A DNA stretch of 64,000 nt from Polynucleobacter sp. AP-Elch-400A-B2 (GCF_018688355.1 NZ_CP061317.1:1000091-1064090); one strand, 5' to 3'. Shown: positions 41,667-50,791, numbered from the stretch's first letter. A program made the numbers and translations. The notes: a model not told the origin generated them from the letters alone.

Positions 41667-43004
41667 ATGGCTGTGCAGATAGAAAATTTAGGTCAGTTAG
41701 ACCGCAAAGTGACCTTAGAGTTCGCTCGTGCCGATTTGGCTAAGGCGAGAGAAGACCGTTTGGCTAAATTGGGTAAAACCATGAAGGCCCCAGGCTTCCG
41801 TCCAGGCAAAGTGCCTAAGACTATGGTTGAAAAGCAATATGGCATGCAAGTAGATTTCGAGCTCCAGTTCGATAAAGCCTCTGAACTGTTCTACGAGCTA
41901 GCTCAAAAAGAAAAAATTCAATTGGCTGGTCAACCTCGTCTCGATCCTAAATCAGAATTAGACGCGGACAAAATCGTGTTCGATGCTTACTTTGAAGTAT
42001 TGCCAGAAGTAAAGATTGGCGATTTCAGTAAAGCAGAAGTAACTAAGTACACAACGGATATCTCCGATGCAGAGATTGATCGTGCGCTCGACGTATTGCG
42101 CAAGCAGCAAGTGCATTACCATCCACGCGGCGATGCCGGTGATCATGGCGATGGCGGTGCAAATACCGCAGCGCAAGCTGGCGACCAAGTGATTATTGAC
42201 TTTGTTGGCAAGATCGATGGTGTTGAATTTGCTGGCGGTAAAGCAGAAAACTTTGAATACGTGCTCGGCGAGGGCCGTATGCTCCCAGAATTTGAAGCTG
42301 CTACATTGGGCCTCAAAGCAGGTGATAGCAAAACTTTCCCATTAAGCTTTCCAGCTGATTACCACGGTAAAGATGTTGCCGGTAAAACTGCTGATTTCAC
42401 CATCACTGTAAAGTCAGTCAATTGGGCGCACCTCCCGGTAATTGACGATGCGTTTGCATTGTCTTTAGGCGTTGCCGCTGGTGGCGTTGCGAAGATGCGT
42501 GAAGAAATAAAAGAAAATTTAGATCGCGAAACCAAGCGTCGCATTACTACCTTGTTAAAAGGCGAAGTAATGGAGAAGCTCAATAGTATTTGCGAGCTTG
42601 ACACACCAAAATCTTTGGTTGCTCAAGAGCAAGAGCGTTTGGTTGAGTCTGCACGTCAAGACCTCATACAGCGCGGTATTCCAAACGCTAAGGATGCCCC
42701 GATTCCTTCTGAGATGTTTGCTGAGCAAGCCATGAAACGTGTTCGCCTTGGATTGATTTTGAGCGATTTAGTAAAGCAGCAGAATTTGGCTGCCACTGCA
42801 GATCAAATTAAAGCAGAAATTGATGAGCAAGCTGCTACTTACGAAGATCCAAAAGAAGTGGTGCGTTGGTTCTACAGCAACCCTAGCCGCCTCAAAGATG
42901 TTGAGAACGTGGTACTTGAGGATAACGTGATCAAGTTTTTCACTTCGCAGGCTAAAGTGATTGACAAGGCAATTACTTTCGAAGAACTCAGCAAGCTTAA
43001 TTAA
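41667..43004 (+). CDS. tig: Trigger factor
   Basis: A 445-residue ribosome-bound chaperone and prolyl isomerase. The N-terminal ribosome-binding domain has the signature GFRPGKVPKTMVEKQYG. The FKBP domain runs from QVIIDFVGKIDGVEFAGG to VAGKTADFTITVKSVN. The helical C-terminal arms follow. A histidine/glycine-rich insert (HPRGDAGDHGDGGANT) lies just before the FKBP core and is longer than in E. coli. It is the first gene of tig-clpP-clpX-lon, all in order. Confidence 0.95.
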   Translation: MAVQIENLGQLDRKVTLEFARADLAKAREDRLAKLGKTMKAPGFRPGKVPKTMVEKQYGMQVDFELQFDKASELFYELAQKEKIQLAGQPRLDPKSELDADKIVFDAYFEVLPEVKIGDFSKAEVTKYTTDISDAEIDRALDVLRKQQVHYHPRGDAGDHGDGGANTAAQAGDQVIIDFVGKIDGVEFAGGKAENFEYVLGEGRMLPEFEAATLGLKAGDSKTFPLSFPADYHGKDVAGKTADFTITVKSVNWAHLPVIDDAFALSLGVAAGGVAKMREEIKENLDRETKRRITTLLKGEVMEKLNSICELDTPKSLVAQEQERLVESARQDLIQRGIPNAKDAPIPSEMFAEQAMKRVRLGLILSDLVKQQNLAATADQIKAEIDEQAATYEDPKEVVRWFYSNPSRLKDVENVVLEDNVIKFFTSQAKVIDKAITFEELSKLN

Positions 43005-43031
43005 GTCACTAATTTATAAAGGTCTGATCAT

Positions 43032-43661
43032 ATGAACCAGAATCATTTCCAGTCTGAGAATTTAGAGCCCAAAGGTTTGGGTTTAGTTCCAATGGTGATT
43101 GAAACCTCTGGTCGGGGTGAGAGAGCCTATGACATTTATTCGCGCCTACTTAGAGAGCGCGTAGTTTTTTTAGTTGGTGAAGTAAATGATCAAACTGCAA
43201 ATTTAGTGATTGCACAGCTGTTATTTCTCGAGAGTGAGAACCCAGATAAAGAAATTTCTCTGTACATTAACTCTCCTGGCGGTTCTGTTTCAGCTGGTTT
43301 AGCGATTTACGACACCATGCAATTCATCAAGCCACACGTCAGCACTTTGTGTATGGGTATGGCTGCTAGTATGGGCGCATTCTTGTTATGTGCTGGCGAG
43401 AAGGGTAAGCGCTACGCTTTACCGAATTCACGCGTGATGATTCACCAGCCATTAGGCGGTGCACGTGGTCAAGCTTCAGACATTGAGATTCAAGCTCGTG
43501 AAATTCTTTACCTGCGCGAGCGCTTGAATAAAATTTTGTCTGACCGCACAGGTCAAACGATTGAAACAATTGCCAAAGATACTGATCGCGATAACTTTAT
43601 GTCTGCAGACCAGGCCCAAGAGTATGGCTTGATCGATAAAGTCATTGATAAGCGCCCTTAA
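43032..43661 (+). CDS. clpP: ATP-dependent Clp protease proteolytic subunit
   Basis: A 209-residue serine peptidase forming the ClpP tetradecamer. The catalytic serine is S113 in GMAASMGAFLLCAGEKG and the histidine is H138 in RVMIHQPLGG. The aspartate is in the following RDNFMS-type region (TDRDNFMSADQ). INSPGGSVSAGLAIYDTMQ is the oxyanion loop. Its normal partner ClpX follows after 27 bp. Confidence 0.96.
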   Translation: MNQNHFQSENLEPKGLGLVPMVIETSGRGERAYDIYSRLLRERVVFLVGEVNDQTANLVIAQLLFLESENPDKEISLYINSPGGSVSAGLAIYDTMQFIKPHVSTLCMGMAASMGAFLLCAGEKGKRYALPNSRVMIHQPLGGARGQASDIEIQAREILYLRERLNKILSDRTGQTIETIAKDTDRDNFMSADQAQEYGLIDKVIDKRP

Positions 43662-43688
43662 TTCAAATTTCATTTTTAGATAGTTATT

Positions 43689-45050
43689 TTGAGCGATATT
43701 AAAAACACCACTAGCACAGACAAAGTTCTGTATTGCTCATTTTGCGGCAAGAGTCAGCACGAAGTTAAAAAGCTGATCGCTGGTCCATCGGTATTTATTT
43801 GTGATGAGTGTATTGACCTCTGTACAGACATCATTCAAGAAGAATTATCAAAGTTACCTAAGCTTGAAGGCGATGATTCTTTACCAACGCCCCATCAGAT
43901 TCGCGAGAATCTGGATCAGTATGTGATTGGCCAAGATCATGCCAAGAAGACTCTAGCGGTAGCGGTTTACAACCACTACAAACGTCTACAGTATTTGCCA
44001 AAGCCAAAAAAAGAGAAACTGGATAAAGACGGCAAGCCTGTAGAAGCTGTTGATAAAAAAGAATCCAAGCTTCCCGCTAAAGCCATGGTCGACGGTGTCG
44101 AATTAGCAAAGAGCAACATCTTGCTGATCGGCCCAACTGGCTCTGGTAAAACATTATTAGCCCAGACTTTAGCGCGTATGTTGGATGTGCCGTTTGTCAT
44201 GGCTGATGCAACTACCTTGACCGAAGCTGGTTATGTTGGTGAAGACGTAGAGAATATTATTCAAAAGTTATTACAGGCTTGCGACTACAACGTAGAAAAA
44301 GCGCAACGTGGCATCGTGTATATCGACGAGATCGATAAAATCTCTCGTAAATCAGATAATCCATCCATCACTCGTGATGTATCGGGTGAGGGTGTGCAAC
44401 AAGCGCTGTTAAAGCTTGTTGAGGGCACCATGGCTTCTGTGCCGCCTCAAGGTGGACGTAAGCATCCAAACCAAGATTTCTTGCAAGTCGATACCACCAA
44501 CATTTTGTTTATCTGTGGTGGTGCATTTGATGGTCTAGAGAAGGTCATTCAGCAGCGTACTGCGAAGACCGGTATTGGATTTAATGCTACCGTTCCAGGT
44601 AAAGATGATCGCGGCATTAGCGACCTCTTAATCGAAGTGGAGCCGGAAGATCTCATTAAGTTCGGCCTCATTCCTGAGTTGATCGGCCGCTTGCCAGTGG
44701 TAGCGACTTTGATGCAACTTGATGAAGCAGCTTTGATCCAGATCTTGACTGAGCCTAAGAACGCCTTAGTGAAGCAGTACCAGGCGCTATTAACGATGGA
44801 AGGCTCTGAGCTTGAGGTTCGTCCAGCAGCACTCTCAGCCATTGCCTTAAAAGCGATTGCCCGTAAGACGGGTGCTCGTGGCCTTCGATCCATTCTTGAG
44901 GGATCCCTCATGGATGTGATGTATGACCTGCCATCATTGAAGAATGTTCAAAAGGTTGTCATTGATGAAAGCACCATCGCTGAGGGTGGGAAGCCCATTT
45001 TGGTCTACAAGCAAGCTGAAGAATCTACAGAATTGAGTAAAAAAGCCTAA
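43689..45050 (+). CDS. clpX: ATP-dependent Clp protease ATP-binding subunit ClpX
   Basis: A 453-residue AAA+ unfoldase for ClpP. The N-terminal zinc domain has CSFCGKS and FICDECIDLC. Walker A is GPTGSGKTLLAQ and Walker B VYIDEIDKIS; the pore loop is in GYVGEDVENII and the ClpP-binding IGF loop in KTGIGFNATV. A lysine-rich insert of about 20 residues (KEKLDKDGKPVEAVDKKE) sits before Walker A and is longer than in E. coli. Translation starts at TTG 43689, with no strong ribosome-binding site. Confidence 0.95.
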   Translation: MSDIKNTTSTDKVLYCSFCGKSQHEVKKLIAGPSVFICDECIDLCTDIIQEELSKLPKLEGDDSLPTPHQIRENLDQYVIGQDHAKKTLAVAVYNHYKRLQYLPKPKKEKLDKDGKPVEAVDKKESKLPAKAMVDGVELAKSNILLIGPTGSGKTLLAQTLARMLDVPFVMADATTLTEAGYVGEDVENIIQKLLQACDYNVEKAQRGIVYIDEIDKISRKSDNPSITRDVSGEGVQQALLKLVEGTMASVPPQGGRKHPNQDFLQVDTTNILFICGGAFDGLEKVIQQRTAKTGIGFNATVPGKDDRGISDLLIEVEPEDLIKFGLIPELIGRLPVVATLMQLDEAALIQILTEPKNALVKQYQALLTMEGSELEVRPAALSAIALKAIARKTGARGLRSILEGSLMDVMYDLPSLKNVQKVVIDESTIAEGGKPILVYKQAEESTELSKKA

Positions 45051-45116
45051 TTTTTGCTGTTTTTTGCTGTTTTCAGTAGTTTTTTGCCACTTTTTGCATA
45101 TTTCCCCCTTGTTTTC
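45051..45116. repeat. T-tracts phased at about 10 bp
   Basis: Runs of 3-6 T begin near 45051, 45060, 45070, 45080, 45091, 45101 and 45112, almost exactly one helical turn apart. The unit TTTTTGCTGT repeats twice at 45051-45070. Such phasing usually gives intrinsic curvature. It lies between the clpX stop and the candidate lon promoter. Confidence 0.6.
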
Positions 45117-45136
45117 CGCCAGTCGGCACCCACATA
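45108..45136 (+). promoter_or_regulatory. Candidate sigma-32 promoter of lon
   Basis: CTTGTTT, 14 bp, then CCCACATA approximates the heat-shock consensus CTTGAAA-N13-15-CCCCATNT. It lies 92 bases before the lon ATG. The -10 region has one extra base relative to CCCCAT, so this is suggestive only. Confidence 0.4.
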
Positions 45137-45227
45137 GGTAGTATCCTGTTCTTAAATAATGTCCGTATCTAGTGGTACGGCATTTTTAGAGATTTTTACG
45201 GAACGACTACTTTGGAGGAATTGCCCC

Positions 45228-47660
45228 ATGCCTGGCCACTTATTACTACCCTCTGAACCTATTCAACTGCCACTACTCCCATTAAGGGATGTGGTGGTAT
45301 TTCCTCACATGGTGATTCCATTGTTTGTGGGGCGCCCAAAATCCATCAAAGCACTAGAAGCGGCCATGGAAACAGGCAAAAACGTTCTTCTAGTCGCGCA
45401 AAAGACTGCCGCAAAAGATGAGCCTAGTGTGGAGGACCTCTACGAGGTTGGCTGCATTGCCAATATTCTGCAGATGCTGAAACTTCCTGACGGTACTGTC
45501 AAAGTATTGGTGGAAGGTGTTCAACGCGCTGATGTTAGTCAAGTGGAAGATAGTCAAGGCTATTTCTCTTGCGAAGCCACTCCAACGGCTATGTCCTCAT
45601 TAGATGCTCACGAGACCGAGGCATTACGTCGCGCCATCATGGCCCAATTTGATCAGTATGTGAAGCTGAACAAAAAAGTACCTCAAGAAATTCTCTCCTC
45701 ATTAGGCGGCATTGATGATCCAAGCCGTTTGGCCGACACCATTTGTGCACATCTGCCAGTCAAGCTTGAGCAAAAGCAACGTTTGCTGGAGATGGGTGAC
45801 GTAGTACAACGACTGGAAAGTCTTTTGGCTGATCTTGAGAGTGAGATCGATATCTTGCAAGTTGAGAAGCGAATTCGTGGACGCGTAAAGCGTCAGATGG
45901 AAAAGAGTCAGCGCGAGTACTACTTGAACGAGCAAGTTAAAGCCATTCAAAAAGAATTGGGTGAGGGCGAAGAGGGTGCTGATCTCGAGGAACTCGAGAA
46001 GCGCATTAAAGCCGCTCGTATGCCTAAAGAAGCGCTTAAAAAAGCTGAGTCCGAGCTGAAGAAGCTCAAGCTAATGTCACCAATGTCTGCTGAAGCCACG
46101 GTGATTCGTAACTTTATCGATACTTTGGTGACGCTTCCTTGGAAGAAAAAAACCAAGATCAATAATGATTTGACGAATGCCGAAAAAGTATTGGATGAAG
46201 ATCACTACGGTCTTGATAAAGTCAAAGAGCGTATTTTGGAATATCTCGCGGTTCAACAACGAGTTGATCGTGTGAAGGCGCCAATCCTCTGTTTAGTTGG
46301 CCCTCCAGGTGTCGGTAAAACTTCTCTAGGCCAATCTATTGCCCGTGCAACCAACCGCAAGTTTGTGCGTATGGCCTTGGGTGGAGTTCGTGACGAATCT
46401 GAAATTCGGGGGCATCGTCGTACCTATATTGGCTCTATGCCGGGCAAGATTCTGTCTAGCCTGACTAAAGTGGGCGTGCGTAACCCTTTATTCCTATTGG
46501 ACGAAGTCGATAAGATGGGTATGGATTTCCGCGGAGATCCTGCCAGTGCCCTGCTAGAGGTATTGGATCCGGAGCAGAATCACACATTCCAAGATCATTA
46601 TGTTGAAGTTGATTTTGATCTCTCGGATGTGATGTTTGTTGCCACATCGAACTCATTGAATATTCCTGGTCCACTATTAGATCGTCTGGAAATTATTCGT
46701 CTTGCTGGCTATACGGAAGATGAGAAGACCAGCATTGCTATTAATTATTTAATCCCTAAACAGATTAAAAATAACGGCCTTAAGAAAGATGAACTGAAGA
46801 TCGAGGAATCTGCTGTGCGTAGCATGATTCGTTATTACACTCGTGAAGCCGGTGTTCGTTCCTTGGAGCGAGAAATCAGCAAGATTTGCCGTAAAGTAGT
46901 GAAACTGCTGCTCCTGAAAAAAGAAGCTGCTCCAGTTACGGTGAATGCTGACAATCTAGAGAAGTTTCTGTCTGTGAAGATGTATGACTTTGGTCTTGCA
47001 GCAAAAGAGAATCAAGTTGGCCAAGTCACTGGTCTGGCCTGGACTGAAGTTGGCGGCGATCTACTCACCATCGAAGCAGCAGTGATGCCGGGTAAGGGCG
47101 TCATTACTCGTACAGGCTCCATTGGTGATGTCATGAAGGAATCTGTAGAAGCGGCAAAAACGGTGGTCCGCTCACGAGCAAGAGCGCTTGGCATCACTGA
47201 TGAAGCATTCGAGAAGAAGGATATTCATATTCACTTTCCTGATGGTGCAACCCCGAAAGATGGTCCATCAGCTGGTATCGCCATCACCACCGCCTTGGTA
47301 TCTGTATTTACAGGTATTCCAATCCGTTCAGATGTGGCAATGACGGGTGAAATTACCTTGCGCGGTGAAGTGCTTCCGATTGGCGGATTAAAAGAGAAGC
47401 TATTGGCAGCGCATCGTGGTGGCATCAAGTTGGCATTGATTCCAGAAGAGAACGTTAAAGATTTAATTGATATTCCTGACAACGTCAAGAATGCTATTGA
47501 GATCGTGCCGGTGCGATGGATTGATAAAGTTTTGGAGTTGGCTTTAGAGCGAAAACCAGTTGCTTTGTCTGATCCAACGCCAGAAGAACTTGCTAAAAAG
47601 GCAGCTGAAGCTAGTAAAGCCAATGAAAAGATTTCTTCTGGAGAGGTCTTGAAGCATTGA
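45228..47660 (+). CDS. lon: ATP-dependent protease Lon
   Basis: An 810-residue AAA+ serine protease for damaged and regulatory proteins. The N-terminal LAN domain begins LLPSEPIQLPLLPLRDVVVF. Walker A is GPPGVGKTSLG and Walker B FLLDEVDKMG. The catalytic serine is S681 in KDGPSAGIAITTALV, with its lysine partner near 723 in GGLKEKLLAAHRGG. A longer frame starts at ATG 45159, but GGAGG at 45214-45218 is ideally placed for 45228. A terminator hairpin follows. Confidence 0.96.
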   Translation: MPGHLLLPSEPIQLPLLPLRDVVVFPHMVIPLFVGRPKSIKALEAAMETGKNVLLVAQKTAAKDEPSVEDLYEVGCIANILQMLKLPDGTVKVLVEGVQRADVSQVEDSQGYFSCEATPTAMSSLDAHETEALRRAIMAQFDQYVKLNKKVPQEILSSLGGIDDPSRLADTICAHLPVKLEQKQRLLEMGDVVQRLESLLADLESEIDILQVEKRIRGRVKRQMEKSQREYYLNEQVKAIQKELGEGEEGADLEELEKRIKAARMPKEALKKAESELKKLKLMSPMSAEATVIRNFIDTLVTLPWKKKTKINNDLTNAEKVLDEDHYGLDKVKERILEYLAVQQRVDRVKAPILCLVGPPGVGKTSLGQSIARATNRKFVRMALGGVRDESEIRGHRRTYIGSMPGKILSSLTKVGVRNPLFLLDEVDKMGMDFRGDPASALLEVLDPEQNHTFQDHYVEVDFDLSDVMFVATSNSLNIPGPLLDRLEIIRLAGYTEDEKTSIAINYLIPKQIKNNGLKKDELKIEESAVRSMIRYYTREAGVRSLEREISKICRKVVKLLLLKKEAAPVTVNADNLEKFLSVKMYDFGLAAKENQVGQVTGLAWTEVGGDLLTIEAAVMPGKGVITRTGSIGDVMKESVEAAKTVVRSRARALGITDEAFEKKDIHIHFPDGATPKDGPSAGIAITTALVSVFTGIPIRSDVAMTGEITLRGEVLPIGGLKEKLLAAHRGGIKLALIPEENVKDLIDIPDNVKNAIEIVPVRWIDKVLELALERKPVALSDPTPEELAKKAAEASKANEKISSGEVLKH

Positions 47661-47675
47661 TCCCAGTCGATGTTT

Positions 47676-47741
47676 GAGGGATTTTGAGTCAGATTGAGTG
47701 GTTTACTGTTGCCCACTTTGCCGAAGAATCCCTCTTTTATT
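47676..47741 (+). terminator. Probable terminator after lon
   Basis: GAGGGATT (47676-47683) pairs with AATCCCTC (47727-47734), with an inner AGTGG / CCACT stem. It is followed by TTTTATT. The loop is long but the outer stem is perfect. Confidence 0.55.
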
Positions 47742-47753
47742 CTCACACTAGGT

Positions 47754-47759
47754 TACAAT
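47754..47759 (+). promoter_or_regulatory. Candidate -10 element of tRNA-Val
   Basis: TACAAT lies 18 bases before the tRNA 5' end, a normal distance for a stable-RNA promoter. The -35 is not clear. Confidence 0.4.
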
Positions 47760-47777
47760 CTCGTCTGTATTAATTTG

Positions 47778-47853
47778 GGGCGCTTAGCTCAGATGGTAGA
47801 GCGTCTGCCTTACACGCAGAATGTCGGCGGTTCGATCCCGTCAGCGCCCACCA
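47778..47853 (+). tRNA. tRNA-Val (anticodon UAC)
   Basis: A 76-nt tRNA with encoded CCA. The acceptor GGGCGCT pairs with AGCGCCC, the D-arm is AGCTCAGATGGTAGAGC, the anticodon arm is TCTGC-CTTACAC-GCAGA, and the T-arm is GGCGGTTCGATCCCGTC. All stems are sound. It reads GUN codons. Confidence 0.97.
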
Positions 47854-47957
47854 GTTTCCCATTTGCTTTAATTTCCTTCCCATAGGCTTTCTAGTTTCTT
47901 CTAGACCTTCCGCCTAGTACACTCGTATCATTGATTTTATTTTCGAGCGATTAATTT

Positions 47958-49424
47958 ATGTTTGATTCAGTACGTAAACACCAAAGAGTTCTACAGTTTG
48001 TTTTGATGTTGTTCATAGTGCCTTCTTTCGCCTTGTTCGGTATCTCAAGTTATTCCGGATTTATGGATAAAGAAACTGACATTGTGAAGGTCAACGGTAA
48101 GCCTATTACTGCGCAAGAAGTTGATGCTGCTGCAAAACGTCAAGCTGAGCGTGTTGGTGGTAATGCGCAGATCGCTCAAAGCCTGCCTTTCCGCCAGGCG
48201 ATCTTAAACGAGTTACTGCAGCAACGCATCCTCGGTTTTGCGGTCAGCGACCTTCGCCTTCAAGTAGGCAAGCAAGAGCTAGTCAATAGCCTGCAAAAGA
48301 TTCCACAGATCCGTGCTTTATATCGACAAGACGGTACATTTGATGATGTACGCTTTAAACAGTTACTTGCTAGCAACGGCATGAATGAAGAGCAGTTTTA
48401 TGCTGGCCAAAGTTTTGATTTAAAAATTCAACAGCTAGTCAATTCAGTTGCACGTACAGAATTAGCCAGTCCAAAATTATCTGAAATTATTTCATCCTTA
48501 TATGAGACTGAAAGACAGGTTCAGACTTTGCAATTTAATGCTAAAGATTATTTAGCTAAAGTAAATCCAAGCACTGAAGAGTTGCAGGCTTTTTATGAGG
48601 CCAATGCCAAGTTGTTTGAACGTCCTGAATATATGGATGTCGAATACATCGTGCTAAAGGCTGATCCGAAAGAGGATTCTAAAGCATTTAATGAAAAAGC
48701 AGATCAGTTTGCCAATATCACTTATGACCAGTCCGATAGCTTAAAGCCGGCCGCAGACAAATTGAAGCTCAGTATTCAAACTCAGAAGGGTGTTACTCGT
48801 GGTGGTGCAGCTGGTGTGTCTAGAGATCATCCTTTAGCCAATGCCAAAGTAATTCAGTCACTCTATGGTGATGAGGCGTTAAAAAACAAGCGCAACACCG
48901 AGGCTGTGCAAATAGCACCTGGTGTATTTGCATCCGCTCGAGTAGTAACTTTGTATCCAGCGCAAGTTCTACCATATAAAGATGTGGCGGCAGAAGTGAA
49001 GCGTCAAGTGAGTCAAGTTGCTGCAGAGAAGCTGGCTATTGCTGCTGCTAGCGAAAAATTAGCTGCTCTTGAAAAGGATCCTAGGAATGTTGCCGGCTTC
49101 AGTAGCGCTACTTGGATTTCACGTAATAAGCCTGGAAGCTTAGTAGGCCCCTCCATGGATCAAGTCATGTCCGTAAATGAAGCTAAGCTACCAGCGATTG
49201 TTTCAGTTACGAATCCTGGTATTGGCAGTACGATTTATCGCATTGATCAGGTTCGTCAACCATCAGCAGTTGATACTAAGGTTCGCAAAGCGCAAGCACA
49301 ACAGATTCAAGCATTGGCTGCGCAGTCAGAGTTCGCAGGCTTTATGGGCTACTGGCGTAATGGCGCTGGCGTTAAGATCATTAATCCACTGAAGCAAGCA
49401 AGTGCTGGAAGCGCGGGAAGTTAA
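47958..49424 (+). CDS. ppiD: PpiD-like membrane-anchored periplasmic chaperone, apparently lacking the parvulin domain
   Basis: A 488-residue protein with the PpiD start MFDSVRKHQRVLQFVLMLFI, one N-terminal membrane helix and a SurA-type chaperone domain (VKVNGKPITAQEVDAAAKRQ onward). PpiD normally has about 620-650 residues, with a parvulin domain in the middle. Here the sequence runs from VEYIVLKADPKEDSK straight into the post-parvulin region (YDQSDSLKPAADKLKLSIQT), and no parvulin G-G-D-L-G motif is found. The loss of about 150 residues leaves the frame intact. It likely acts as a SecYEG-associated holdase without isomerase activity. Its place after lon is typical. Confidence 0.82.
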   Translation: MFDSVRKHQRVLQFVLMLFIVPSFALFGISSYSGFMDKETDIVKVNGKPITAQEVDAAAKRQAERVGGNAQIAQSLPFRQAILNELLQQRILGFAVSDLRLQVGKQELVNSLQKIPQIRALYRQDGTFDDVRFKQLLASNGMNEEQFYAGQSFDLKIQQLVNSVARTELASPKLSEIISSLYETERQVQTLQFNAKDYLAKVNPSTEELQAFYEANAKLFERPEYMDVEYIVLKADPKEDSKAFNEKADQFANITYDQSDSLKPAADKLKLSIQTQKGVTRGGAAGVSRDHPLANAKVIQSLYGDEALKNKRNTEAVQIAPGVFASARVVTLYPAQVLPYKDVAAEVKRQVSQVAAEKLAIAAASEKLAALEKDPRNVAGFSSATWISRNKPGSLVGPSMDQVMSVNEAKLPAIVSVTNPGIGSTIYRIDQVRQPSAVDTKVRKAQAQQIQALAAQSEFAGFMGYWRNGAGVKIINPLKQASAGSAGS

Positions 49425-49425
49425 G

Positions 49426-50076
49426 CTAAGGCAGTTTTTTTAGCAAGTTACTGTATGGGGCCATTGAGCCCCATACGTTTTTAAAGATAATACTTTGTGC
49501 TTCTACATTGGGATGCAGACGATCTGCTTGAAATAATTCTGGTTTAGTAGCGACGCCCTCCAAGAAGAAAGGTAGCAACTCCACTCGCTCTTGATTCGCT
49601 AATTGAGGATAGAGTTGTTTAAATTGTTTTGTATAGGTTTGGCCATAGTTCGAGGGAATCTGAATACCACAGAGCAAAACCTTGGCGCCTGATTTTTTAC
49701 TCATCTGAATCATCTGCCGTAGATTGGTCTCAGTTTGATTTACAGGCAAGCCACGTAAGGCATCGTTAGCACCTAACTCGATCAAGACAATCCCCGGTTT
49801 TTTCTGACTCAAGAGGGCGGGAAGGCGAGTTAATCCACCAGAGCTAGTCTCACCGCTAATGCTGGCATTAAATACGCTCCAAGGACTTTTCTCTTTTGTA
49901 AGTTCTCCCTCAAGCAGCGTCACCCAGCCAGTACCACGTGGTAGACCGTATTCAGCTGAAAGACTATCGCCTAACACCAGAATTACCGGCTTTACTTGAG
50001 CCCAAGAACAAATACTCATTAAGAGGCAAAATAGACCTGTAATGAATTTATTGGCGATTAAAAGCTGAGTCTGCAT
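49426..50076 (-). CDS. tesA: SGNH-hydrolase arylesterase / thioesterase I (TesA-like)
   Basis: A 216-residue secreted esterase with a signal peptide (about the first 26 residues, ending near SWA). Block I is LVLGDSLSAEYGL (catalytic serine), block II NASISGETSSGGL, block III IELGANDALRGLP and block V DRLHPNVEAQ (Asp-His). These match E. coli TesA/ApeA, a periplasmic acyl-CoA thioesterase, esterase and lysophospholipase. It is divergent from ybbA with 25 bp between starts, as in E. coli. GGAAAA precedes the ATG. Confidence 0.9.
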   Translation of the reverse strand: MQTQLLIANKFITGLFCLLMSICSWAQVKPVILVLGDSLSAEYGLPRGTGWVTLLEGELTKEKSPWSVFNASISGETSSGGLTRLPALLSQKKPGIVLIELGANDALRGLPVNQTETNLRQMIQMSKKSGAKVLLCGIQIPSNYGQTYTKQFKQLYPQLANQERVELLPFFLEGVATKPELFQADRLHPNVEAQSIIFKNVWGSMAPYSNLLKKLP

Positions 50077-50101
50077 TTTTCCATTCTTGAAAATTTTTCA
50101 C

Positions 50102-50782
50102 ATGAACAAACAGTCTGATTCCATTGTTGCCGATCGGGTAAGCAAGCTGGTTAATACGGCTGATGGCAACCTGGGTATTTTGCACGACCTGAGCTTTCAG
50201 ATCGAGCAAGGCGAAAGCGTGGCCATTGTAGGTGCCTCGGGCTCTGGAAAAAGTACTTTATTGAGCCTGCTGGCTGGACTAGACCTACCAAGCGCAGGAC
50301 AAATTGATCTTATGGGGCAAAACTTGAACTTGCTCGATGAGGATGGCAGGGCTCGTTTACGCGGTCAGTTAGTTGGCTTTGTTTTTCAATCATTTCAGCT
50401 CTTGCCTCTCCTGACTGCCCTAGAGAATGTGATGCTCCCGCTGGAGATTGCTGGGAAATCCCAGGCCGAAGCACGACTATCTGCCCTTGAATGGCTTGAA
50501 AAGGTCGGCTTAACTCCGAGGGCCAATCATTTCCCCAAAACCCTTTCTGGGGGAGAGCAACAACGCGTGGCACTAGCGCGAGCTTTTATTAACAAGCCAG
50601 CTATCCTATTTGCTGATGAGCCCACTGGAAGCCTGGATGAGGCTAGCGGAAATAGGGTGATTGAACTACTTTTTGAGCTAAATCGGGAGAATTCATCAAC
50701 GCTGGTTTTGGTAACCCATGACCCGGCCTTGGCTGCTCGGTGTGGACGCCAATTGAGCCTGCATGGCGGACGATTGGCTTAA
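50102..50782 (+). CDS. ybbA: ABC transporter ATP-binding protein (YbbA/LolD-like)
   Basis: A 226-residue ABC ATPase of the MacB/LolD/YbbA clade. Walker A is GASGSGKSTLL, the Q-loop is in FVFQSFQLLPLLTALENVML, the ABC signature is LSGGEQQRVALARAF and Walker B ILFADEPTGSLDE. It is next to divergent tesA as in E. coli, where ybbA is followed by its permease ybbP. Here purL follows and no permease is present. An in-frame TTG at 50087 could be an alternative start. Confidence 0.88.
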   Translation: MNKQSDSIVADRVSKLVNTADGNLGILHDLSFQIEQGESVAIVGASGSGKSTLLSLLAGLDLPSAGQIDLMGQNLNLLDEDGRARLRGQLVGFVFQSFQLLPLLTALENVMLPLEIAGKSQAEARLSALEWLEKVGLTPRANHFPKTLSGGEQQRVALARAFINKPAILFADEPTGSLDEASGNRVIELLFELNRENSSTLVLVTHDPALAARCGRQLSLHGGRLA

Positions 50783-50791
50783 TCAAAACCT

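Noticed and set aside
44549..44911. 120-residue minus-strand frame inside clpX
   Set aside because: Antisense to a highly conserved gene; composition is that of a coding shadow.
45051..45070. Tandem TTTTTGCTGT repeat as the start of a CRISPR or satellite array
   Set aside because: Only two exact units with no spacers. The wider pattern is phased T-tracts rather than a repeat array.
45159..45227. N-terminal extension of Lon from the ATG at 45159
   Set aside because: The GGAGG directly before 45228 and the family N-terminus both point to the downstream start.
47231..47746. 171-residue minus-strand frame over the lon 3' end
   Set aside because: Antisense shadow of the conserved Lon protease domain; no similarity to a known protein and no promoter.
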